A stretch of 57,945 nucleotides of DNA from JANNRR01 sp043736155 (lineage in GTDB: Bacteria; Pseudomonadota; Alphaproteobacteria; Rhodobacterales; Rhodobacteraceae). Below, piece after piece: positions 42,139 through 50,791 of the stretch (position 1 is its first letter; each line of letters opens with the position of its first letter). The stretch covers positions 1 through 57,945 of the forward strand of contig JAYTDA010000315.1 in assembly GCA_043736155.1 (NCBI GenBank), in the 5' to 3' direction. The position numbers and the translations under genes are program-made. Below the pieces are notes generated by a model. That model had not been told where the DNA came from, made no database searches, and worked only from the letters and a program-made list of their open reading frames with translations.

Positions 42139-44010
42139 TCAGCGCCGCGCCAGCCGCCGCCCCAGCACCCGTTGCCGCGACCGCTGGTTGGTGTCGAACA
42201 GCGCTGCCAGTTGTTCGGTCATTGCACCCGCCAGTTGTTCGACATCGGTGATGGTCACCGCGCGTTCGTAGTAGCGGGTGACATCATGGCCGATGCCGAT
42301 CGCCAGCAGTTCCACGATCCGGCGGCGCTCGACCATGGCGATCACGTCGCGCAGGTGTTTTTCCAGATAATTGGCGGGGTTGACCGACAGGGTGCTGTCA
42401 TCCACCGGGGCACCATCGGAAATCACCATCAGGATCTTGCGCGCCTCGGGCCGCGCCACCATGCGGCGGTGGGCCCATTCCAGCGCTTCACCGTCGATGT
42501 TTTCCTTCAGCAGCCCTTCCTTCATCATCAGGCCCAGGTTATCCCGCACCCGGCGCCACGGCGCATCGGCCCCCTTGTAGATGATGTGGCGCAGATCGTT
42601 CAGGCGGCCGGGTTGGCCGGGGCGGCCGGCGGCCAGCCAGCGTTCGCGGGCCTGGCCGCCTTTCCAGGCGCGGGTGGTAAAGCCCAATATCTCCACCTTG
42701 ACCTGACAGCGTTCCAGCGTGCGGGCCAGCACATCGGCGCAAATGGCCGCGATAGAGATCGGGCGGCCCCGCATCGAGCCGGAGTTGTCGATCAGAAGCG
42801 TTACCACGGTATCGCGAAACTCGGTGTCTTTTTCGGCCTTGAAGCTCAGCGGCGTCGTCGGGTTGGCCACCACCCGCGCCAGCCGCCCGGCATCCAGCAT
42901 CCCCTCTTCCAGATCAAACTCCCAAGACCGGTTCTGCTGCGCCTGCAACCGGCGTTGCAGCTTGTTGGCCAGCCGCGACACAGCACCTTTCAGCGGTTCA
43001 AGCTGCTGGTCCAGATAGGCGCGCAGCCGTTCCAGTTCGGCCGGGTCTGCCAGATCCTGCGCCAGAATTTCCTCATCGAAATCCTTGGCATAGACCAGAT
43101 AGTTCGGATCGGCGTCGGAATGCGGGGCAGGCGGTGGCGGCTCCAGCGGGGCTTCGCCTTCGGGCAGTTCCGCCTCTTCGCCCATTTCGGTATCGGCCAG
43201 ATCGTCCATGCTGACCTGTGCCTGCGACGCGTCCTGTTCATCCTGACTTTGTTCGGGCTTGGCGTCAGCCTCTTCGCTGTCGCCGTCGTCATCGTCCTGG
43301 CTGTCGGGATTGTCTTCGGTGTCGTCGGTTTCTTCGGTTTCGCCGTCTTCGTCGGACTGGTCCGGGTCGTCGCCCAACTGGTCGGCATAGCCCAGATCGG
43401 CAATCACCTTGCGCGCCAGCCGGGCAAAGGCGGATTGATCCTCCAGCACATGATCGAGGTCCGACAGGGTGCCGGATGCCTGTTCCTCGATGAAACCGCG
43501 CCAGAGGTCCATGACATTGGCGGCAGATTTCGGCAACGGGCGGCCGGTGGCCAGATGGCGCACCAGATAGCCGGCGGCGGTTGACAGCGGCGCATCGGCG
43601 GCCTGGGTGATCTGGCCATAGCCCTTGCGGTCGGCCTCGGAGGCAATCCTGGCGTCGATATTGCCGGCGGTGCCGGGCATGGTGCGGGCCCCCACCGCTT
43701 CGCACCGCGCGGTTTCCATCGCCTCGTACAACTCCTTGGCCATCTGGCCGGTGGGTTGATAACGGCTGTGGGTCGCCACATTGTGATAGCGCAGGCGCAG
43801 GGCAAAGGCATCGGCGGTGCCGCGCGCCAGCAACACCTCGTCGCGGGTCATCCGTCGGCTGACCTGCGGCAGCCGCACCCCGTCCTTGGTCATGCCGGGG
43901 GGATCGACGGAATAGGTCACCGTCAATTCCGGGTCATGCGCCATGGTCTTGGTTGCCTCGGCCAGGGCTTTCTTGAACGGATCGGCGGGGTTGTCGGATG
44001 GCTTGATCAT
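42139..44010 (-). CDS. cobT: cobaltochelatase subunit CobT
   Basis: 623 residues. The N-terminal CobT domain is followed by a very acidic segment (about 210-290, rich in Asp/Glu/Gln) and a C-terminal VWA domain with MIDAS-like DNSGSMRGRP and the matching Thr/Asp region. CobT and CobS form the AAA+ chaperone that drives CobN in aerobic cobalt insertion for cobalamin. Normally close to cobS; here separated from it by 2.8 kb of accessory genes. Confidence 0.94.
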   Translation of the reverse strand: MIKPSDNPADPFKKALAEATKTMAHDPELTVTYSVDPPGMTKDGVRLPQVSRRMTRDEVLLARGTADAFALRLRYHNVATHSRYQPTGQMAKELYEAMETARCEAVGARTMPGTAGNIDARIASEADRKGYGQITQAADAPLSTAAGYLVRHLATGRPLPKSAANVMDLWRGFIEEQASGTLSDLDHVLEDQSAFARLARKVIADLGYADQLGDDPDQSDEDGETEETDDTEDNPDSQDDDDGDSEEADAKPEQSQDEQDASQAQVSMDDLADTEMGEEAELPEGEAPLEPPPPAPHSDADPNYLVYAKDFDEEILAQDLADPAELERLRAYLDQQLEPLKGAVSRLANKLQRRLQAQQNRSWEFDLEEGMLDAGRLARVVANPTTPLSFKAEKDTEFRDTVVTLLIDNSGSMRGRPISIAAICADVLARTLERCQVKVEILGFTTRAWKGGQARERWLAAGRPGQPGRLNDLRHIIYKGADAPWRRVRDNLGLMMKEGLLKENIDGEALEWAHRRMVARPEARKILMVISDGAPVDDSTLSVNPANYLEKHLRDVIAMVERRRIVELLAIGIGHDVTRYYERAVTITDVEQLAGAMTEQLAALFDTNQRSRQRVLGRRLARR

Positions 44011-44070
44011 GGGTCAGATAAATCACCGGCGACCGGCAAGGACAAGGGCCTGCCGGTTCGCCGTGCGCGG

Positions 44071-44466
44071 CTATTGGACAGGCTCCATCGTCAGGTCTGC
44101 GCCCTGCCGCCGGTCATAGCTTTCCCGGGCTTTGGTGATCTGGCCAACATGCCGTTCGGCCCAGCCTGCAAGGGCGCACACCGGGATCAGGAAATCCGCA
44201 CCAAGCGGGGTCAGCGCATAATCGACCTTGGGCGGTGACGCCGGGGTGACGGTGCGCCGCACAAAGCCGTCACGTTCCAGATGGCGCAGGGTCTGGGCCA
44301 GCATCTTCTGGCTTATGTCCCCGATTTCACGCCGCAATTCGTTGAACCGCATCGGTTGGCGACCCAAGGCGCGCACCACCAGAATGGTCCATTTGTCGCC
44401 AACCCGCGACAACAGGTCACTGATGGTGGAACAGCAAGCGGTATCAGCAACGAGACGAGGTTTCAT
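44071..44466 (-). CDS. HxlR/MarR-like winged-helix regulator
   Basis: 131 residues with HxlR-type DNA-binding sequence: GDKWTILVVRALGRQPMRFNELRREIGDISQKMLAQTLRHLERDGFVRRTV. A Cys pair near the N-terminus (ACCSTI) is common in redox-responsive HxlR proteins. Divergent from the FMN reductase 86 bp away, which it probably controls. Confidence 0.88.
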   Translation of the reverse strand: MKPRLVADTACCSTISDLLSRVGDKWTILVVRALGRQPMRFNELRREIGDISQKMLAQTLRHLERDGFVRRTVTPASPPKVDYALTPLGADFLIPVCALAGWAERHVGQITKARESYDRRQGADLTMEPVQ

Positions 44467-44552
44467 AAAGGTGCCTACTTGTGGAATGCGTCAAAGTCGA
44501 TGATGCCCATGCAGTAACTTTTCCATACCAGAAGAACAATGGAGACTTCACC

Positions 44553-45143
44553 ATGGCTGACAAGAAACCCCACATCGCGCTGATCATCGGCTCGACCCGC
44601 CCGACCCGCTTTGCCGATGTTCCGGCAGCGTGGATGCTGGCACAGGCCCAGGCCCGCACCGACATGACGGTGGAACTGGTTGATCTGCGCGATTTCCCAA
44701 TGCCGTTCTTTGCCGAAATGGCGTCAAACGCCTGGGTGCCGACGCAAGATGCCACTGCCGTGACGTGGCAGAAGAAAGTGGCGGAGTTTGACGGCTACAT
44801 CTTCGTTCTGGCCGAATACAACCGATCCGTCACCGCTGTGCTGAAAAACGCGCTGGATCAGGCCTATGTCGAATGGACGCACAAGCCGTTTGGTGCAATC
44901 TCCTATGGCTCGATGGGCGGTGCCAATGCGCTGGGTCATCTGCAGAACATCGGTGTGGAACTGCAAATGGTGCCGGTGCGCAACAACGTGCGGATCGGCG
45001 GGTCCGACTTTTTCAAGGTGCATCCCGGCATGGGCGGATCAGGCAAACTGGCTGACATCGAAGCCGTGATTGCCCCGTCGGCCAAGGCGCTGCTGGATGA
45101 TATCGTCTGGTGGGGCAATGCCACCATGGCGGCGCGCGGCTGA
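44553..45143 (+). CDS. NADPH-dependent FMN reductase family protein
   Basis: 196 residues, flavodoxin-like: IALIIGSTRPTRFADVPAAWM phosphate-binding loop, VELVDLRDFPMPFF, FVLAEYNRSVTAVLKNALDQAYVEW, and SYGSMGGANA. Likely an NAD(P)H quinone/flavin oxidoreductase. The start at 44553 has GGAGA upstream; the earlier in-frame ATG adds unrelated sequence. Pairing with HxlR is typical of oxidative or electrophile stress modules. Confidence 0.88.
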   Translation: MADKKPHIALIIGSTRPTRFADVPAAWMLAQAQARTDMTVELVDLRDFPMPFFAEMASNAWVPTQDATAVTWQKKVAEFDGYIFVLAEYNRSVTAVLKNALDQAYVEWTHKPFGAISYGSMGGANALGHLQNIGVELQMVPVRNNVRIGGSDFFKVHPGMGGSGKLADIEAVIAPSAKALLDDIVWWGNATMAARG

Positions 45144-45167
45144 GGATATCGACTGGTGTGACTTGAA

Positions 45168-45192
45168 AGGGGCGGTGCATCCGCCCCTTTTT
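45168..45192 (+). terminator. Rho-independent terminator after the FMN reductase
   Basis: AGGGGCGG-tgcat-CCGCCCCT, perfect 8-bp stem, then TTTTT. Confidence 0.9.
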
Positions 45193-45602
45193 CACACGCC
45201 GCCCCCCTGCAGGATCAGGGCGCGGCACTCCTTCACCAACGCCATCGCCCGCCGCAGCGATCATGCCGCGATCTCTGCATCCTGACCGAACGACGCGCGG
45301 TTCAACAGCCCCGCCGCCGCCGCTTTGGCTTCCAGCCGCCAGGCCATGGCCTGTTGCGCCTGCTCCTCGGCCAATGCCGCCTCCATCAGTTACAGCATGT
45401 CTGCGCGCAGCGTTGCCGTTTCATCCGACCCCGGATCGCTCAACAGCCACTGATGTTCGACCATGGCGGACAATCGCCCGGTGCAGGTGGCAAACAGGTA
45501 CAGCGGGTCTGACGGGTTGGTTTGGGCGCTGGCGACCAGCGCCTGACACAAGAGGATCAGGCTAAGGGTCAGACTGAACAGGTGTTTTTGCAAACCGCCC
45601 AT
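45192..45602 (-). pseudogene. broken gene for a small secreted protein (nonsense plus frameshift)
   Basis: The reading starts MGGLQKHLFSLTLSLILL with a signal peptide, then CTGRLSAMVEHQWLLSDPGSD. A TAA (45392-45390) interrupts it after ADML, and the same frame resumes LMEAALAEEQAQQAMAW. It stops again at 45261, after which another frame gives LRRAMALVKECRALILQGGG to a stop at 45192. One stop (CAA to TAA would explain it) and one indel restore a continuous protein of about 136 residues. A truncated 70-residue product is possible. Similar secreted proteins seem to occur in relatives, function unknown. Confidence 0.7.
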
Positions 45603-45728
45603 GAATGCAGCATTGCGCTACAATAGTGGCCAATGAATGAAGCAGTTGGAAAACGTTGGGCCAGTGGCTCAAACGTCGAACCCGCTCCGGCCCGATGACG
45701 CCGGTCGGGCCAGTATGCAATGGTCTGG

Positions 45729-46031
45729 TCAAGGCTCACCGTCGAAATGGCTTGCCGTATCCATCGCCTGATGCGGAACGCCGATGATCGCAATTCCGTT
45801 TGGAATGACAAGGTAGAACACCATGTGCCGCCCCTCGGGAAACGAGCGGTAGCCATTGCCCACCTCACCGCGCTCTCGACCCCGGATTGGGTTTTCAGCC
45901 AGCCAATTGAACCGGACACCGAGCGCGCGAAGATAGTTTTCCATCCGCGCCTCGCCCCAATTGCGCAGGGTCCAGAATGCAATCGCATCCAGGTCCTTCA
46001 GCGCCCGTGGTGTGACGTGTACTTTGGTCAA
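45729..46031 (-). CDS. parE: ParE/RelE-family toxin
   Basis: 100 residues: VTPRALKDLDAIAFWTLRNWGEARMENYLRALGVRFNWLAENPIRGRERGEVGNGYRSFPEGRHMVFYLV is the ParE fold with the usual conserved Arg in YRSFPEGRHMVFY. ParE toxins inhibit gyrase. It overlaps the antitoxin by ATGA. The C-terminal I.GVPHQAMD follows the family pattern. Confidence 0.9.
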   Translation of the reverse strand: MTKVHVTPRALKDLDAIAFWTLRNWGEARMENYLRALGVRFNWLAENPIRGRERGEVGNGYRSFPEGRHMVFYLVIPNGIAIIGVPHQAMDTASHFDGEP

Positions 46032-46276
46032 GCGCCAAGCTTGGCACGTTCGATGACATGTTCCATGTCAAATCCAACAGCGAATTCCAGCCGTTCCGCC
46101 TGCGCCGCCCCCGCGTGCAGATGCGCCTGCAACGCCACCATCCGTCTGTTCTTATCCTCCAACTCCCGCAACCCCGCCCGCATTACTTCACTGGCCGAGG
46201 CATAACGGCCGGAACGGACTTCGGCGGCGATGAAGTCATCCCAATGCGGGGAGAGGGTAAGGGAGGTAGAGGCCAT
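46028..46276 (-). CDS. parD: ParD/CC2985-type antitoxin
   Basis: 82 residues: a ribbon-helix-helix N-terminus (TSLTLSPHWDDFIAAEVRSGRYASASEVMRAGLRELE) and a helical toxin-binding tail. ATG 46276 has GAGGA upstream. It binds ParE and represses the operon through the palindrome just upstream. Confidence 0.9.
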   Translation of the reverse strand: MASTSLTLSPHWDDFIAAEVRSGRYASASEVMRAGLRELEDKNRRMVALQAHLHAGAAQAERLEFAVGFDMEHVIERAKLGA

Positions 46277-46296
46277 GACAGTATTCCTCAGTGGGG

Positions 46297-46311
46297 TATT
46301 CAAAATGAATA
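46297..46311. promoter_or_regulatory. palindromic operator upstream of parDE
   Basis: TATTCA-aaa-TGAATA, a perfect palindrome 20-35 bp before parD, where an RHH antitoxin would bind. Confidence 0.6.
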
Positions 46312-46392
46312 TAGCCCAACAGCGGCGTGAGTCAACGAAAGGTTGGATCAAACCCATTGCATGGATCGTGGGTTTCACCCACCCTAATCACA

Positions 46393-46767
46393 CTAAACCA
46401 ATCGGTTCCATTTTGGCCTTAGAAGCAAAATCAGCTTCTTTTCAAGCCCTTCGGCGATAGTTGCTGTTTCGGTCACGTGCCAAGCCATATTAACATTCGC
46501 GCATATGTGAGCCGTTCGAGCAACTTTATCCGGGATTGTAGCTAAAAACTCGCGATGCGTAGTATGCCCATCATCACCACCAACATAATTTCTTTTCCGG
46601 TTGCGAAGGCCTTTTTTGCCTCGTGCTACACCGACATAAACACGTTCACCTTTGAAAAAGAGAGCGTAAACTCCAGGAGAATAAGGCGGCTTAGTGACGC
46701 CAAGAGGCTCTGCGCGTTCAAGAACAAGGCATTCATCAACGATTTGCCTTAACAGGCTCAGTTCCAT
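46393..46767 (-). CDS. small GIY-YIG nuclease-domain protein
   Basis: 124 residues. GVYALFFKGERVYVGVARGKKGLRNRKRNYVGG carries the GIY...YVG pair and the following Arg; the Glu of the active site is in AEGLEKKLILLLRPKWNRLV, the usual C-terminal helix. No other domain. Less GC-rich than its surroundings and located in the accessory insert between cobS and cobT, so it was probably acquired horizontally. Role unknown. Confidence 0.8.
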   Translation of the reverse strand: MELSLLRQIVDECLVLERAEPLGVTKPPYSPGVYALFFKGERVYVGVARGKKGLRNRKRNYVGGDDGHTTHREFLATIPDKVARTAHICANVNMAWHVTETATIAEGLEKKLILLLRPKWNRLV

Positions 46768-46773
46768 TCTAAA

Positions 46774-47760
46774 CTACTTCATCGCCATGCTGGCGGCGCT
46801 TTCCGGCAGTTCCTCGTCAAAACAGCGCTGATAGAACTCTGCCACGGTCTGGCGCTCCAACTCGTCGCATTTGTTCAAAAAGGTCAGGCGGAAGGCATAG
46901 CCCAGATTGCGCAATATTTCGGCGTTTTGCGCCCAGGCGATCACGGTGCGCGGGCTCATCACGGTGGACAGATCACCGGCCATGAAGGCGGTGCGGGTCA
47001 TGTCTGCCACGGTCACCATCTGGCTGATCTGCTTGCGGCCCTTGTCGGTGTTGTAATGCGGCGCTTTTGACAGCACGATGGCGACCTCGGCATCGTGGCT
47101 CAGATAATTCAGGGTGGCGACCATCGACCAGCGGTCCATCTGGCCCTGATTGATCTGCTGGGTGCCGTGATAGAGGCCAGTGGTATCGCCCAGACCGACG
47201 GTATTGGCGGTGGCAAACAGCCGGAACGACGGATGCGGTGTCAGCACCACATTCTGGTCCAGCAGCGTCAGTTTGCCGTCGGTTTCCAGCACGCGCTGGA
47301 TGACAAACATCACATCGGCGCGGCCGGCATCATATTCATCGAACACGATGGCGCAGGGGTTGCGCAGCGCCCAGGGCAGGATCCCCTCCTGAAACGCCGT
47401 CACCTGCTTGCCATCGACCAGCTTGATCGCATCCTTGCCGATCAAATCGATCCGGGAGATATGCGAGTCGAGGTTGACCCGGACACAGGGCCAGTTCAGC
47501 CGCGCCGCCACCTGTTCGATATGGGTGGATTTGCCGGTGCCGTGATAGCCCTGGATCATCACCCGGCGGTTATAGGCAAAACCTGCCAGAATTGCCAGGG
47601 TGGTGTCGGGGTCGAACTTGTAGGTCGGATCAATGTCGGGCACCCGGTCGGCGCGCTCGGCAAAGCCTTTGATCTTCATGTCGGTATCAACACCGAACAC
47701 ATCGCGGGGAGAAATTTCCTCGGTTGGTCTTGCACCTTGATCCATCGTTCCGTCCGCCAT
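46774..47760 (-). CDS. cobS: cobaltochelatase subunit CobS
   Basis: 328 residues, MoxR-type AAA+ ATPase: Walker A GYHGTGKSTHIEQVA near residue 80, Walker B CAIVFDEYDAG, LFATANTVGLGDTTGLYHG, and C-terminal sensor regions. It forms the ATPase ring with CobT for the CobNST cobaltochelatase. The start at 47760 is the first Met before PRDVFGVDTDMKIKGF. Upstream on the same strand is the J-domain protein. Confidence 0.95.
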   Translation of the reverse strand: MADGTMDQGARPTEEISPRDVFGVDTDMKIKGFAERADRVPDIDPTYKFDPDTTLAILAGFAYNRRVMIQGYHGTGKSTHIEQVAARLNWPCVRVNLDSHISRIDLIGKDAIKLVDGKQVTAFQEGILPWALRNPCAIVFDEYDAGRADVMFVIQRVLETDGKLTLLDQNVVLTPHPSFRLFATANTVGLGDTTGLYHGTQQINQGQMDRWSMVATLNYLSHDAEVAIVLSKAPHYNTDKGRKQISQMVTVADMTRTAFMAGDLSTVMSPRTVIAWAQNAEILRNLGYAFRLTFLNKCDELERQTVAEFYQRCFDEELPESAASMAMK

Positions 47761-47885
47761 GTCTGACTTTCTGCGGCGCGCCTGCGCCAGATTCAGGCAC
47801 GGTTTGGAACATATCGCGGGGCGGTGCAAGGGGAGGGCTGCCGTCCTGGCGATTCAACGGCACTTCGCCAGGCACGTCAGGTCGG

Positions 47886-48518
47886 TCACTCGCGGAAATT
47901 CCGGCTTTCCTTGATCTGGTCCCAGGCCCAGACCACCTCCTGCAACCGGTCCTCATCGGCGCGGTCCCCACCGTTCATGTCCGGATGCAGATCCTTGACC
48001 ATGCTTTTGTATTGCTTGCGAATCTCGGGCTTGGTCCAGTGGTCCTTGGCATCCAGAATATCCAATGCACGCCGTTCGGTCGGCGGCAGTTTGCGGGTGC
48101 GGCCGATGCCTTTGCCGTGGTTCTGGGTGGCATTGCCGCCCAATATCTCGGCCGGGTCTTCGACCCCCAGCCGCTGCCAGGCCCGTGCCTCTTCGGATCT
48201 TTGGCCAAACGGCTTGGTTTCGCGGCCCCAGACCCGGTCACTGTCGATCAGTTTGGCATAGTCTTCTTCGGTCTGGCCGTGGAAAAAATTCCATTTCAGG
48301 TTGTACTCGCGGACATGATCCTTGCAGAACCAGAAATACTGATCCAGCAGATCGGGCGATTTCGGCGCGCGGTACTGCCCGGCCTCGGCGCAGCCCGGAT
48401 GATCGCAGCCCCGCGTCGAGGTATCGACAGCGCCCGACATCCCGCGCTTGCCCTTGGTGCGGCGCTTCTTGTCCGCAGACACGCGGATATCGAATTCAAA
48501 CGGCGGACGGCTTGTCAT
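47886..48518 (-). CDS. DnaJ-like protein with C-terminal J domain
   Basis: 210 residues. An N-terminal region with a CDHPGC motif (possible metal site) and FWFCKDHVREYNLKWNFF, then a C-terminal J domain: RRALDILDAK, KPEIRKQYKSMVKDLHPDMNGGDRADEDRLQEV with the HPD motif. Probably a DnaK co-chaperone. ATG 48518 has AAAGG upstream. The cobS/J-protein/bolA neighbourhood is conserved in Rhodobacterales. Confidence 0.88.
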   Translation of the reverse strand: MTSRPPFEFDIRVSADKKRRTKGKRGMSGAVDTSTRGCDHPGCAEAGQYRAPKSPDLLDQYFWFCKDHVREYNLKWNFFHGQTEEDYAKLIDSDRVWGRETKPFGQRSEEARAWQRLGVEDPAEILGGNATQNHGKGIGRTRKLPPTERRALDILDAKDHWTKPEIRKQYKSMVKDLHPDMNGGDRADEDRLQEVVWAWDQIKESRNFRE

Positions 48519-48619
48519 CTGGCGCACCTTTCGACAGGGTCTTGCGACGCTTGTCTTTGCGAGTCGGAGGCAAGAGTTTAGGGTTTTTTCCGGCAGGCGA
48601 CAGGGGTTGACACGTTAAA

Positions 48620-48874
48620 ATGCAGATTGCCGACGAGATTCATGCGGTGTTGACCAGCGCCTTTCAGCCGACCCGGTTGCAAGTGACGGATGAAAGCGAA
48701 AAACACCGGGGCCATGCCGGGTACCGCGAGGGCGGCGAAAGCCACTTTCAGGTCGATATGGCGGCGCAGGCCTTTGGCCCGATGTCACGCCTGGAGCGGC
48801 ACCGGGCGGTGCATGCCGCATTGGGGCCGATCGTGGCGCGCATCCACGCGCTGGGGCTGACCATTTCGGGCTAG
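48620..48874 (+). CDS. bolA: BolA family protein
   Basis: 84 residues: LQVTDESEKHRGHAGYREGGESHFQVDMAAQAFGPMSRLERHRAVHAALGPI is the complete BolA signature, with the conserved His in ESHF and RHR. BolA proteins bind Fe-S clusters with monothiol glutaredoxins. Divergent from the J-domain gene. Confidence 0.92.
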   Translation: MQIADEIHAVLTSAFQPTRLQVTDESEKHRGHAGYREGGESHFQVDMAAQAFGPMSRLERHRAVHAALGPIVARIHALGLTISG

Positions 48875-48902
48875 GGTCGCGGGCTTGCGGCGTGCCGGGT
48901 CT

Positions 48903-49379
48903 TTACGAGGTGACGCCATGAGTGGCCGGACCAACCGCCGGCACCGTATCCGGCACCGGTTGCACCAGCGAAATCCGCGGCGCTTCGCCCTCCGGGGCAT
49001 CGGCGGTCAGTTTGCGCGACAGCGGGCGGGCGGCCAGATTGGCATAGTCTGCTAACCCCCGCTCGACCGGGCGGACGGCTGCCGGGCGGGAAAATACCGG
49101 AATGGGGGCTGGGGCCGCAGCGACCGGGGTAGCCACCTCGGCAGTTACAACAACGCGGCGAAACACCAGCATATGCTGAAATACCGTGGTACGCCCGGTC
49201 AGGCCGACGCGCTCTTCACAAGGCAGGGTGTCGGCGCGCAGATAGTCCCAGCCATCGCGGCCAAGATCGTTCATCAATTGGGTCAAGGCATGGGCAAAGC
49301 GGTCCTGCGTCGTCTTGGTGCCTTTGACCTTTTCAGCCCGCTTCGGGGCCGGAACGACCCGATACTCATACGTCTGCAT
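48903..49379 (-). CDS. DUF4177 domain protein
   Basis: 158 residues. N-terminal DUF4177 (YEYRVVPAPKRAEKVKGTK, LMNDLGRDGWDYLRADTLPCEE, FRRVV), then a Pro/Ala-rich tail of no clear function. ATG 49379 has GGAGG six bases upstream, overruling a longer in-frame start. Cytoplasmic; role unknown. Confidence 0.82.
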   Translation of the reverse strand: MQTYEYRVVPAPKRAEKVKGTKTTQDRFAHALTQLMNDLGRDGWDYLRADTLPCEERVGLTGRTTVFQHMLVFRRVVVTAEVATPVAAAPAPIPVFSRPAAVRPVERGLADYANLAARPLSRKLTADAPEGEAPRISLVQPVPDTVPAVGPATHGVTS

Positions 49380-49519
49380 GCAATCCTCCCCACACCACGA
49401 CATCAGGTTAGCGGGATTCGGGGGGGCAGGGGAAGGGGGTTGCGCCATCCGTGCGCCCGATTTCACAATGGCTGGCCCGACCGGAAACTTGGCCGGGCCA
49501 AAGGACGCGTTCCGTTCGA

Positions 49520-49861
49520 TCAGGCCGGGACAGTCTGGCCTTTCGGCAAATAGTTGATGGTCCCGGCAATGTCGGTATCGTCGATTACGGTGAAACGGCT
49601 GATACTGCCAGCCTGGCGGGCTTTGCCATAGGGGGCATATTCCGGATCGGTGGCAAAACTGTCCAGTGCCGCCTGTGATGGGAACTGCAAGATGGCGATC
49701 AGTGTGCTGTCGCTTTCGGGGCCCTCAACCGTTTTGATATTGCCACTGCGAGACAGGTACTTGCCGCCATGCCGTGCGACCAGTTTGTGGACATTGCCGG
49801 CATAGCCCGGCACCCAGTCGCCGTTGGTGATCTTGATATCGGCAATCAGAAAAACGCTCAT
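49520..49861 (-). CDS. DUF1330 family protein
   Basis: 113 residues, ferredoxin-like dimeric fold: IADIKITNGDWVPGYAGNVHKLVARHGGKYLSRSG and LIAILQFPSQAALDSFATDPEYAPYGKARQAGS are the DUF1330 core. Such proteins are small cytoplasmic barrels of unknown catalytic role. Divergent from the HxlR-type regulator at 50043, which likely controls it. Confidence 0.88.
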   Translation of the reverse strand: MSVFLIADIKITNGDWVPGYAGNVHKLVARHGGKYLSRSGNIKTVEGPESDSTLIAILQFPSQAALDSFATDPEYAPYGKARQAGSISRFTVIDDTDIAGTINYLPKGQTVPA

Positions 49862-49984
49862 GATGTCCTTGGTCCTCTATATCGGTGGGGGACGACACAA
49901 TGTCGGCTCAGCCACCGAACCAATCCTTGCGCACAGCAGCTTGTCGGCTCCAGTCTGCCAAATGGACTACCCAGTACAGTTTCA

Positions 49985-50016
49985 AGACTAGTCTGAGGGC
50001 TTTAGACTGATAGTCT
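49985..50016. promoter_or_regulatory. paired AGACT/AGTCT palindromes, probable operator
   Basis: AGACTAGTCT (49985-49994) and AGACT-gat-AGTCT (50004-50016) lie side by side in the divergent gap, centred about 20 bp apart, just before the regulator gene. Confidence 0.65.
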
Positions 50017-50042
50017 GTTCCGACATGGAGCGGAGGCCAGAC

Positions 50043-50735
50043 ATGTCCCAACCCGGTTACAAGCAATTCTGTCCCCTCGCCATGGCGGCGGAGGTTCTTT
50101 GCACCCGCTGGACCATGGTGTTGATGCGTGAATTGATCGCGGGAACCACCCGGTTCAACGATTTGCGGCGCGGAGTGCCGAAAATGTCGCCCACCCTGCT
50201 GTCACAGCGGCTGAAAGAGCTTGAACTGATTGGAATAGTTGAGCGGCGGTCGATGCCGTCAGAACGTGGCGTATTCGAGTATCATCTGACACAAGCCGGA
50301 CGTGACATTCGCCCGGTGGTCGAAGCGATGGGGTTTTGGGGACAAAAGTGGGTTGAAAGCAGCCTGTCGCTGAAAAACCTCGATCCATCCCTGCTGATGT
50401 GGGACATGCGGCGCAATCTGAACCCGCAGCCGCTGCCGAAACGGCGCACTGTGGTACAGTTTCTGTACCCCGAACTTCCCTTGTCGAAAAGCCATTGGTG
50501 GCTGGTGATCGAGGCTGTGGGCGATGTCGATCTCTGCTGGTCAGACCCGGGATTCGAGGTTGATTTGTTCGTGACAACGGATCTGCGAACGATGACGGCG
50601 ATCTGGATGGGGGTGACGACGGTGGCACGCGAACAGGCGCGGATCGAGTTTTCCGGATCACGGTCACTGGCGGCAACAATGCAAATCTGGTTGGGCCTCA
50701 GCCCGTTTGCGGTTCAGGAAAAGCTGGTGTCGTAA
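50043..50735 (+). CDS. HxlR-type regulator with SCP2-like C-terminal domain
   Basis: 230 residues. A winged-helix N-terminus (CPLAMAAEVLCTRWTMVLMRELIAGTTRFNDLRRGVPKMSPTLLSQRLKELELIGIVERR) is followed by about 110 residues resembling a sterol-carrier-type pocket (QFLYPELPLSKSHWWLVIE, DLFVTTDLRTMTAIWMG), possibly for ligand sensing. ATG 50043 follows GGAGG by seven bases. It probably autoregulates and controls the divergent DUF1330 gene through the AGACT palindromes. Confidence 0.85.
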   Translation: MSQPGYKQFCPLAMAAEVLCTRWTMVLMRELIAGTTRFNDLRRGVPKMSPTLLSQRLKELELIGIVERRSMPSERGVFEYHLTQAGRDIRPVVEAMGFWGQKWVESSLSLKNLDPSLLMWDMRRNLNPQPLPKRRTVVQFLYPELPLSKSHWWLVIEAVGDVDLCWSDPGFEVDLFVTTDLRTMTAIWMGVTTVAREQARIEFSGSRSLAATMQIWLGLSPFAVQEKLVS

Positions 50736-50791
50736 AGGGTTTTCCCCGGCGCAGGTTCGTGGATGGAGGAATGGCGGGGTAAAACCCCGCC

